In this document: one piece after another, positions 42,302 through 51,552 of the stretch
How positions within the stretch are numbered: position 1 is the stretch's first letter
How the letters are laid out: each line of letters opens with the position of its first letter
From: Flammulina velutipes
Lineage: Eukaryota > Basidiomycota > Agaricomycetes > Agaricales > Physalacriaceae
NCBI GenBank assembly: GCA_011800155.1
Contig: JAALGH010000019.1
Span: 62,001-126,000, forward strand
DNA length: 64,000 nucleotides
Reading direction: 5' to 3'
The notes under the pieces: model-generated
Databases searched by the model: none
What the model saw: only the letters and a program-made list of their open reading frames with translations
Told to the model about the DNA's origin: nothing
Program-made: the position numbers and the translations under genes

Positions 42302-43794
42302 TTCGTAACACTGCCCATATTAAATCTTGGAGAGCGGAATGGGCGTACCTTGGGACGAAGGCTTGTGAATGGACAGAGGACGGTAAGGATGTGATCAGCC
42401 CCTACAAGCACCGCACGCTCCAAAGTATGTGTTCCCCTCAACATCGTCAAATACTCCTGACGATTTCTGTAGTGCCATCAATAGATGAGGCTATAGCGAC
42501 CTACAACAAGAACCCCATCGTCATGCTGTGCCTTCCTGGGGACAAAAAAGTGAACCGAAGTGGGGAGGCTCTATCCCTTCTAATTGATGGGCTTAAGCTC
42601 GAGAAAGAACAGTACATTGAGTTAAATATGATCGAGCCAATGGCTAACGTTGACGTTAGACGGGACTTACGACACTTGATTAATAAGGTGTCGAAGTACC
42701 CTTCCCTTACGGAGAAGGAATTGATTGCGCGAACACGTCTCAATCTAACCGGTCAACTTGAAGTTTGGATACAGCGAGCCACGAAAACTATCGCTTCATA
42801 CATTTTTCTTACCGATGAGGCCGACTTCCATGGTCCACAGCTTACGGAGGGTAACACAGAAGATTGGTCCCTAGTTTTGCCCTCTCATCTTTCCCCAACG
42901 GAACGCCAGGCAGTCTCCTTCTTGGTCGACGTGGAAACCAAGCTGAGAGAAGGAGCTGTGTATGAAGCTGCGCGGATGGCAGTGATTATGGCTGATGCGC
43001 TTCGGAAGTTCGCTTCAGACAAAGTTTTGCATGGGGAGGAGGTTGCAGAAGTCATGGCCCGCCTAACAGCGGGTATAGCTACGAAGTCTACATCTGCGTT
43101 ACGACAGCTGGAATGGGAAAGAAACAAGGCGATTGGCGATTGGAACGCACATAGGTCAGCGCTGGACCGTATGGGAACCTTAGACCAGTCCATGTTGAAG
43201 GGCCTCCCGGAGATGGTGAAGAAAGATACCTTCCGAACCAGATCTGTAGATGGACCACGGCTTCCCGGAGATTCTCATATTCACGAAACGTCTGGTTACC
43301 AACATGTACGAGCAATTGCAACCCAGGATAAGGCGGCAAACAGGCCAGATTCCCGAATGCAGAGAACGGTCAGCGAAGGATAGAGGCAGACGTCTCTAGG
43401 AAGAGGTCCAGGGCCGCTGATGACAAAGGCGACCGCCGTGGTACGTCTGCAGTTAATGGTTTTCTATAACTGCTGATTCTCCGTAGCCAAACCTCAGAAA
43501 TTATTGAAGAGTCGCAATGAACCTACGGACTGGTTGCATGAGCTCACCATTCGGGGAAATAAGAACGCTTCGGAAATCGAGGAATGGCTTGTAGACGGTT
43601 TGTTTTTGTGGTTCACCTTACTGACCCTATCTAACAAGACCCCTAGGTGAACAGGTTCAGTTCTTCAGGTTAGAGGCCGAAGCTCTTCGGTTTTTGGAGA
43701 AGGTGGAAAAGACTCAAAGTGAAATGCTTCGATGCATACGATCTTGGACTGTAACCCAAAAGGCTTGGTCGGAACGTGCCGTTCACTACCGCGC
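42302..43794 (+). pseudogene. KDZ3 transposase, middle part
   Basis: Resumes after hAT2 with TAHIKSWRAEWAYLGTKACE. After an intron (about 42424-42471) it continues with a long exon: DEAIATYNKNPIVMLCLPGD, ELIARTRLNLTGQLEVWIQR, ALRQLEWERNKAIGDWNA. Near 43250-43400 the frame changes and no single splice was settled. Later exons give SRNEPTDWLHELTI and FRLEAEALRFLEKVEKTQSE, then AWSERAVHYR, where the 43795 element begins. The WLExVE...AWSERA pattern is the usual KDZ C-terminal helix. Confidence 0.75.
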
Positions 43795-45532
43795 TGATGT
43801 GCAGTGTAGAAGAACGCCACAAAAACACACACAAAACATACACTAACAAGTCAATGGTGCGATGCGGGAAAGTCCGATGTTTATAGCGGGATTTCACGTT
43901 ATAGTAGCAATCGTTCATTTTGTAATAGGTGGTATGGGACGGGTTCTTGTTCTTTGTATCTTTGTTTTATGGGACTGTTTCTCTCTATCTTCTGCTCAAA
44001 ATGCTTATACTAGTTCGACGGGGTAACAGGGATCTGATCTTAAACTGAGTTCTAGTTTGCCACTAAGTCACAGGCCGATTGGGATGTGTGTAAAGAGACC
44101 TAATGAGGCTCTTCCCAGGCCAACAACCTTCAACCACACTAGGGAGCGGGAGCTCTGGTATCTATCTGTATAATCAGGACTCTCCAACAACTAGTCGGGG
44201 CCTGAATAGATAGCCTAGCACAGTCTGAACCACACTTGTATGGGACTTGGGACTCCAACCAGAGTTGGTAGGTTCTTTAGATGGAATTTCCCGCGGAAAC
44301 TCGGATCGTTTGAATCGCAAAGGACTTGGCTTCAACTTCTTTAATATGGGAAGTAGCTCCAATGAGTTCTTAGATCTTTGGTTCTGTTTCTTATTTCCAC
44401 CTATCTAACAGTGGTTCTTTTTCTAACTAAATCTTAGAGTCTATTCCTCCAGTATATACGGCTTGTGGGCTGCGGATACGGGGGGCGTAAGCTACTGTAA
44501 ATAGTACAAACGAGCTAGCTTTATAGTGTTTTCTATATACATCTGAATAAGGATATAATACCGAGTCCGCTGGTTCGGGGGAATATTCCGACTGGATGTA
44601 CGGAATATCCCTCTAATGGTGCCCTTGGCATTGCTGCCTATTCGTTCTGGCTTCTATTTGCTTTGAATCCAACCAATGGTGGCGCCGTAACTGAGTTTGC
44701 AGTGGCGCCAGGTTGTTCCTTGTGCTTGGAAGCTCCACTATTTCACCGTTTCCACTATTATTAGCGGCCGAGTCCTCTCTAGCAGGAACTCTTAGCCTTT
44801 GTTTGTATTCTTATTTCATACTACGAGTCCGAGTAGTACCGACTAGGTTTGGTATACTGGACGCGCAAGTATGTTCTTAGTATCGTGTTCGGACTTTTCC
44901 GGTAGTACTCCGGAAAAGCTATCGTTGTATCTTTACGAGTTGTCGATAGTACTCGTATTGTAGGTCCTTGTAACAATTTACTTGTGGATCCCGAGAATCG
45001 ATCAGGAACAGTCCACCGGAGTAAGTCGATCGGTGATCGAGCAGTATCTTTTGAAAGCCTAAAAGGTTACCCTGACTCCTGAGTCTCCTATGTAATATCC
45101 CGACGTCTGAGTAGTGTGAACATTTGGTTTGCTAGTCCAGCCAGCGTTTAACTGCTTGCTGGCGTTGCATCTCTTTATGTAGAGTTTCCTTGTGTAAGGG
45201 TAACTCGCTGAATTCCGTTAAGTAATTCGGAGTTTCGCGCGTTCAAGTGTATTTGATCACGATGTCTCCATCGGGGTACTTTTGATGATGATATTCAAGA
45301 TCGTCATGTGTGGTTTGGCTATACCTACACGCCCTTCAGTGTGTGGCGCTTTTCCGACGAATCTTAGGAGTTTTCCGGTCGTACCACGGAAACTCCTTAC
45401 ACTGTATTGTATACGCGTTTCGGTCTGTAACTAGAGGTTCTCGTACTCATAGGTTCGTTCTATCACTAAGAATGCTTCTTAGAATCACAAATTTTGGGGT
45501 CTTTTGTACTTGCATTAATACAATGCGCATCA
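43795..45532. mobile_element. 1.74-kb solo-LTR-like insertion in KDZ3
   Basis: Flanked by the 4-bp duplication GCGC (43791-43794 and 45533-45536). Starts TGATGTGCAGTGTA and ends in the near inverse (TACAATGCGCATCA), so it has TG...CA ends. No coding sequence inside. A 4-bp duplication and TG...CA ends fit a solo LTR from another retroelement; a non-autonomous DNA transposon with 14-bp inverted ends is the alternative. Removing it joins HYR-ADDQNGHA in frame. Confidence 0.75.
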
Positions 45533-45870
45533 GCGCAGATGACCAAAACGGACATGCTACCTTTGCTTGCCAACAAGCTCACATGCACAAGGAGATGATA
45601 GGATGGATGAAGGACAAACTTTATTCGGCTGGTTATGGGCACCTGCTCTTTCTTCCTGAAGGCCAACCTTTTTGGAAACACATCGAAGCTGTGCGGAAAG
45701 GGAAAAGTCCTCTACGAATGACCGTTGAGGAGCTAGTGGAGAAGGAGTATGTTCTTCCCGAAGGATTAGCAGAGCGAGTCCAAGAGGAACGTCTCGCCAG
45801 TGAGAAACGCAAAAAGTCTCGCGCCAATAGGAAGGAAACGCCGAAGCAGTCGTCTGATAAGGAAGGGTAA
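45533..45870 (+). pseudogene. KDZ3 transposase, last part
   Basis: After the insertion the frame continues ADDQNGHATFACQQAHMHKE then MIGWMKDKLYSAGYGHLL. This matches the usual KDZ end (an 'AYA..QA' helix), followed by a basic tail (RKKSRANRKE) and a stop. It is the last exon of KDZ3. Confidence 0.75.
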
Positions 45871-45898
45871 ACAAGCAGACGTTTGATAATGTATACTA

Positions 45899-46141
45899 CT
45901 ACAAGATACATTCTACGAATTTCTCGCTATTGAGTTTGAGCTTGGGATAAGTTTTACCGTCTTGCGGTTGTAATGGCTCTGATTCGTCCGAGTCCTCGTC
46001 GAAACAATGGACTGCACCAAGGTGCTTCAGTTCGCCATCGTACACCTTGATAGTGAGATGGTCCTTGTGTGCATTCGACAGGCCAGGTTGTAATATTACC
46101 CAAAAGGTAGTGGTTGTAGCCACACAGGGCTTTGCCTTCAT
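45899..46141 (-). CDS. small hypothetical protein
   Basis: 80 codons on the minus strand, convergent with the end of KDZ3 (28 bp between stops). Contains VATTTTFWVILQPGLSNAHK and an acidic stretch HCFDEDSDESEPLQ. May be the last exon of a longer gene; no family recognised. Confidence 0.35.
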   Translation of the reverse strand: MKAKPCVATTTTFWVILQPGLSNAHKDHLTIKVYDGELKHLGAVHCFDEDSDESEPLQPQDGKTYPKLKLNSEKFVECIL

Positions 46142-46423
46142 GTGTGGTTATAAACACTCAAATAAGCACAGTTTATTTCTCCCTTGTAATAATTATATTT
46201 AACTCCCTTATTAAAGTATTCTTTTAAAAGCTATCATTTTCGGGCTTCTCGGGCTGGCTTTTCAGCGGCAATTCCCGGCATTAACCCTCTGGCGCGCTAT
46301 TGGGCAGATATGGCGGGATAGGCGCGGATAGCGGGCTGCTATGACCTCCAATAGTTCGGAAATGTCATTTTTATTCATTATTCTATTCATTTTACCAGTG
46401 TATCAATCAATAGAACATCTACA

Positions 46424-46910
46424 AGCGCTGGATGCACTTCGTGCGCCACGGATGTACCAGACCCCAGCAAATCCCGTGTGTACCCAAAAGTACGGGAATG
46501 AGCAAAAGCGGCGGGAACGCGCCGTCCAAATGCTTTAAAAAATGACATTCATACCGGCAAAAGGGAGTTCACAATGTATCTAGTGTAATTGAGGCCATAT
46601 CGTACCCAGAAGCGCTGGATGTGCTTCGTGCGCCACGGATGTACCAGACCCCGGCAAATCCCGTGTGTACCCAAAAGTACGGGAATGGGCAAAAGCGGCG
46701 GGAACGCGCCGTCCGAATGCTTTAAAAAATGATATTCATACCGGCAAAAGGGAGTTCACAATGTATCTAGTGTAATTGAGGCCATATCGTACCCAGAAGC
46801 GCTGGATGCGCTTCGTGCGCCACGGATGTACCAGACCCCGGCAAATCCCGTGTGTACCCAAAAGTACGGGAATGGGCAAAAGCGGCGGGAACGCGCCGTT
46901 CGAATGCCTC
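46424..46910 (+). repeat. 187-bp tandem repeat, about 2.6 copies
   Basis: Units start with AGCGCTGGATG at 46424, 46611 and 46798, a period of 187 bp. Copies are nearly identical. Each has GTGCGCCACGG and the small hairpin GTACCCAAAAGTAC. The third copy stops near 46910, and a diverged piece (AGCGGTGGATGCGCCTCGTG) follows near 46950. No coding meaning. Confidence 0.85.
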
Positions 46911-47068
46911 TGGATCTAATACACAGTCGTCGGGGCAATATTGCGCCCAGAAGCGGTGGATGCGCCTCGTGCTTTACAGCGCAGCAAGATATACATTGTA
47001 CATATAGGTCATGATACAAAATAACAATAACATATGTATGCAATGATCAAGAAAAAGTCCGAGGTAGA
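46911..47068. other. 3' flank of P2
   Basis: Short AT-rich stretch after the tandem repeat, holding the 3' end of P2. Nothing else seen. Confidence 0.35.
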
Positions 47069-49195
47069 CTACACTAAACACGATAGAACCCAACCTACAT
47101 CACTCAACGCCCGAGACCAGTCACTTAAGTCTGTCATACAATCTACTGCTACCTCCCCCCACCAGCCGAGCGCCATCAGCACGGAAAGAAATCCGTTGAT
47201 TCCACGTGTGTCCAAAGGTCCCCAAGATTTGTCGCCAGCATCGGGACGGTGTTCGTTAATGACATGTATGTCGCCTATTTTCACTCCGCGCCACGTTGGC
47301 TGAATGGAAATCCACCACTGCCAAAAGTCTCTTGAGAGGGCTGTGTGCTTCTTCGACGAAAAATCGTCCTCCCTGGAGCGTCCTCGGGCAATCCAAAAGG
47401 TGACCCAACCGGGTCGTTTGGTAGCGGGTAGAAAGGGGAGGGGATCGGGGAACTTCGCAGGATCCTGGGTTTCTAATTGTACCCAAAGCTTGATGACCTT
47501 TCGGAAGTTCACCGGCACGTCAAAAGCCAGGAGTCGTTCTTCGGCCCGTGCGATCCAATCTGGGAGCAACCTGATCTCCTTCTCGGGAGGAGCGGGAGGA
47601 GGAGTAGGAGGAGGAACGGGAGGAGGAGAGGCCGAGGGAGGAGCAGGAGCAGGAGAGGAGGCCGAGGGAGGCACGCTCGAGGGAGGAGCGGGAGAATTGC
47701 CCGACGCTGCTCTTGATCCTCTTCCTCTCCCTGGCATCGCCCTAGTCTCAGTGGGACCGAGTGTCTGATTGTCGGGTTCGTAGTCCTCGTTGTCGTCCAA
47801 AACCGAACCTCGTTTCTTGGCGTTCGAGCCCTCCAGATTCGTGTCGGCAGGGCGCTTGTGTGCTGAGGATACATGGAGGGGAAGTGGCGAGGCGGTAGAC
47901 AGGACTGGGAGGGCTTCCCCAACAGTGTTCCAAGGCTTGGGTTGTCTCATGAACGAGGGCATGGTCTGGGACACGGCGACTGTCGGAAGTGTGCGCTTCT
48001 CTTGCTCACTTATGGCTAAAAATACATTAGCACACATTACGCGTATGGCCTGAACACGCACTGAAGCATTCCATGGCGAACTCGCCGAACGCTGTTTCGA
48101 CTATCTTGCGACGCCTCTTCCCGCGTTCACCGCCCACCATATCGAACGTCTCCGGGATAGCAGCCTTGTTCGCTCCCGCGTGCACTCTAGAATATAGCGT
48201 GAACAAAAATGCAAGGGAATACAAAACCTGCACTTACGAGATGACGTTCACTTGGCCACCTTTCACAGGTTCCGGGCCAGCCCAAATTATAGAGACGTTG
48301 CCACTCGTGAGGATGGCCAACCCTTTGATAAATTCCTGCATCGTATTCGCCAGGTTATCAATGACTCTGAGAAAAGTTAGTGAAGGACAGGGTATGAAAG
48401 AAAGAAAGTGACGCACTCTTGGGTTTCCACTGGACCAAGAGGAGTAAGAGGACCGCTCAATGCCTCCTTTGCCCGCGCTACCGCCGCTTGATCCTCCCGG
48501 GCCCGCTCCTTCCACACTGCTTGCTCATCAGCCGGTAGCGCTTTGAACGCTGCCATCGAATGAGCTTGCGCCTTCGCCACACGTCCCCTCTGTGAGCTAA
48601 CGCACTCCTCCTCCACTTCCTCGTCCACATCGACTCGAACAGTCCCGAACTCCTCTTTTGACCACATTTGGAAGGGAGTAAGACCTCGACGACGTTGCCC
48701 TTGGAGCTTGACGCCCGACACCTTGGCGAGGAGGGCAGCCAGTGGATTGCGAGCGATGTCTGCCTTCGTCATGCGCGCGATTGGGTCTGCTGACCCCCAA
48801 CGATTCTCAAAGAAGTTTTCGATGCCCTGCGGGAGTCAGAACAAAATTCTATGCAAAGAAAAAAAGGCTCACCTTCATCAGGCGACCTAAAGCCTGTCCT
48901 TTGAGCGCCATATCTTCCTCGCTGAGTGACGCTTTGTCGTAGACCGTGCTATCATCCGGCTCCTGGTCCATAGGCAACCACCATGTAAATTTCTTGACGA
49001 AAGCGTTGACGACTTCGTGGGCGTATTCAAAACCTGTGTTTCGGCCTTTGCGTCGTTTCGCCCGATGTGCATCTTGGTGGCTGTTGAGAAACTCCAGCCG
49101 CTGACCCTTGGCCCAATTCCGGCGAAATGGAGATACATCCCTGTATCAATGTTAGGATGATCCGAGAACAGAATATCAGATACATACACTGCCAT
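47069..49195 (-). CDS. P2, apparently intact P-family protein
   Basis: Six exons in phase. ATGGCAGT (49195-49188), intron 49187-49141, then VDVSPFRRNWAKGQRLEFLN (N-terminal module). Intron 48872-48827, then GIENFFENRW, a basic region (VSGVKLQGQRRRGLTPFQMW) and ALPADEQAVWKERA. Next comes a compact module NVSIIWAGPEPVKGGQVNVI, then VHAGANKAAIPETFDMVGGE. A long Pro/Ala/Ser linker (PPVPPPTPPPAPP) leads to the C-terminal domain: PGWVTFWIARGR, FWQWWISIQPTWRG, RGINGFLSVLMALGWWGEVA. I know this family only as a widespread, uncharacterised protein set in Agaricomycetes. The GP...GG module and the WW..xQPxWR / NGxLSV motifs are diagnostic. Function unknown; the mobile context of P1/P3 suggests an element-borne protein. 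Confidence 0.8.
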
Positions 49196-49400
49196 CTCGA
49201 AGGATCCAGGTTGATGTGATGTTAGGTTAACCGTTAGAGTTGTCGAACGAAGAGAGGGGCAGGCTTTTCGTGTAGTTAGCTTACCTCTTCGGCTCAGCAG
49301 TACAAAGTCACATCGTTAGAACGCCGTCGAATCGTACAGAATAATGGAGCCACGTGTATTCAACTAGTTGCCGACGTCTACAGGCCAAAGCAGAAAAAAA
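49196..49400. other. gap between P2 and the 49401 gene
   Basis: Upstream region of P2. No other feature seen. Confidence 0.35.
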
Positions 49401-49788
49401 TTAGGCAGGCACCACCTTCCACAGACGGCTCATCCCCGGCTGGGGTCCAGGCAATCCAGGAACGTCGCTGTAATCCTGCTCAGGCTCCAACTCAAAGTTC
49501 CTCGTCGCCGTAGCCTTCCTCCCCGTGTGATCCACCATGCAAAACTCTGTTTTGAAACGTTGCTCGAACTTGTAGATGTCCTCGCAGAGGTTGTGGCGCG
49601 CGTAGACATACTCGTAGTAGTTGTTGATGAGCTATTGCGTCCGTGAATCAGTAATAGCAGCGCCATGGTTAACTCAGACGTACCTCGCGCAATTCGATCA
49701 TCTTCGCGCCCTTGGTCGCCATGACATCCGGCGGCAGGGTGTTTTCATCGTAGGTTGTGCCGGCAATGAGCTCAACCCTTGCTGTAGC
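49401..49788 (-). pseudogene. 3' remnant of an unknown gene, cut by a small MITE
   Basis: Two exons: ARVELIAGTTYDENTLPPDV up to MIELRE, an intron GTACGTCTGAG...CAATAG (about 49682-49631), then LINNYYEYVYARHNLCEDIY, KFEQRFKTEFC and an acidic end before the stop. The 5' side stops abruptly at a 113-bp MITE (49789-49901), and no start codon is visible. No family recognised. It lies between P2 and the KDZ4 gene, all on the minus strand. Confidence 0.5.
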
Positions 49789-49901
49789 CTTTGACTGTCC
49801 CCCACTGGTTACATCTAGTGGGCCACTTGGCAAATTTCCCAGTTACAACCAGTCAGTTTGACCCCAACCTACTGGCTGCAACCAGTGAATCACAGTCAAA
49901 G
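49789..49901. mobile_element. 113-bp MITE
   Basis: Ends with CTTTGACTGT and its exact inverse ACAGTCAAAG, followed inward by CACTGGTT/AACCAGTG on both sides. No coding. Target duplication not clear. Confidence 0.65.
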
Positions 49902-50090
49902 TGGTAATAACCCTTTCTTTCTCTATTACTTATTGGAATCCCTTAACCGTAATTCAAGAAATGTGTTTTCGCATTGATTAAAAAATAGAAATACAGGGAT
50001 GTAATAAAAATAACGTTAATAAAGTAAATATCGCGTATATAAATGTTCATTGCGGCAAAAATCGTTTCGTCAGAAGCGTCCGTATATTGG

Positions 50091-50484
50091 CTAGTCAGAG
50101 GATCCAGCGTCTCCATCCTGTACGGCCGTGGGGTCCGCAGCACCACTATCCACTGGAGCAGCCTCACCTTCGCCTTCACCCTCCACTGCCTCCTGCGCCT
50201 CAAGCTCCTGCTCCTCCTGCTCCTGCTCTTCGTCCTGCTCCCCATCCTCCTTCAGATCTATTCGGTCCTTGACTCTTGCCTTCTTCGCCTTGATCACTTT
50301 CGACCAAACCACTTCGCAATTTGCAGCGAGCGTCTCGTAATTGTCGGCCTGCCGCTGCCCATAAGCGGAGATGCCTTCAAGCAAGGCCGTATCATCCAAC
50401 CCTGCCCATCCCGACGTGCGACCTTGCCAAGCGGTGACTTCGTGGCGGAACGAAAGTAGAGTCCTTCGCTTCTCTTCGCGTAGG
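50091..50484 (-). pseudogene. KDZ4 transposase, C-terminal part (split by copy B)
   Basis: Carries the KDZ end: REEKRRTLLSFRHEVTAW, GISAYGQRQADNYETLAANC, and an acidic Glu/Ala-rich tail (EEQEQEEQELEAQEAVEGE). The upstream part of the gene lies 13 kb away at 63538-64000. The join LLR|EEKRR is exact in frame once copy B and one duplication are removed. Confidence 0.85.
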
Positions 50485-50545
50485 GAGCCATAGCTGTAAC
50501 CCTCAGCCAAAAGTCCAGGGATGTATCCCTACAGGTAAATGACAG
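50485..50545 (+). repeat. copy B left terminal inverted repeat
   Basis: Matches the inverse of 63480-63537: A-CC-T-GCTG-A at the tip, then AGGGATRTATCCCTAC with GGTAAWT behind it. The 12-base palindrome GGGATGTATCCC is part of it. Confidence 0.75.
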
Positions 50546-51552
50546 TGCTGGGGTTACATCCCTACTGGGCTTGAAGGGATGTCACCACCACCACCACCAC
50601 CACCCAGGCTTTGTCAGCCCTCCCGCCCCCGCCCTATGCTAGGCACACCAGGTACCGCCTTTGGTACCATTTCCCATGAACCGTCGGGTATTCCCGTTGC
50701 TTACCTACACGGTGTGGCGTAGCTTTTAAATAAATCATTTCGTTCCCGCGGATAGCTCCGGTCTCCGTATATCAGTATGATGTAGCCTCACCTTATGACT
50801 GTGATGCAACAGTGTTGCATAGCAGGATAGCTGCTGTCCTGGCCATTGCCGCTGCCGCTGCCGTTGCTTACCTACGCAATGTGGCGCACATCGTAATAAA
50901 TCTTCGTCCGGATAGCTCCGTCCCCCTAGTACCGCAACAAGTGTCTGCCGTCTGAGCGCTGTATAGCGTTAGTAGCTGGCTGGCCAGTACCGTTGCCTAC
51001 CGGCATCATGTGGTGCACGTTCCAATTATTTTTAGCCGCTACAGCCCCATCCTACCAGGGTGGAGCACCACATTGCACTGCATCTTATATTCACTGTTGA
51101 ATCATCCAGCCACTAGCCGTTGCCGCTTCTTACCGACCCAATGTGGCACAACCATCCAATCCGTTGCCACCCCGCGCAGCACCGTGCGGCGCCCAGTTAA
51201 TAGCGCTACCTACCTCTAGGCCGTTAAATCAGCCTGTGCACGTGCACGGTTTTACCTACTTCTCAATTGTGTGAAGCTCACTTATATCAGGCTGTCCAAT
51301 ACCTATAATCAAACATTATGTACTGTCTTACCCTATGCTATGAGCATGTCAACCTGTCCCGCCACTCCCTCAATCCCGAAAGAAGATTCATCCCGCTCAC
51401 ATTTTCTCCAAGTCCGTCTCATGACATCATCCGGCAGGTGCCGACATCCTGGATCCAGTAGAATCCAGAAACGTATATACTGTAGCTCTATTTCGACGAT
51501 AACATAGACGCCTACGGTACGTTGTTATGTTACCTTCAACCACTATCCCAAT
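50546..51552. other. copy B left non-coding end with subterminal repeats
   Basis: No gene. A unit near CCGTTGCTTACCTAC..AATGTGGCGCA occurs four times in the same direction at about 50692, 50861, 50990 and 51117, decaying from first to last; the first two also share GGATAGCTCCG. A (CAC)n run (CACCACCACCACC) lies near 50583. These repeats are good candidates for transposase-binding sites. Confidence 0.6.

Noticed and set aside
43795..45532. Calling this insertion a DNA transposon with 14-bp inverted ends
   Set aside because: Possible, but the 4-bp duplication and TG...CA ends fit an LTR better; left as solo-LTR-like.
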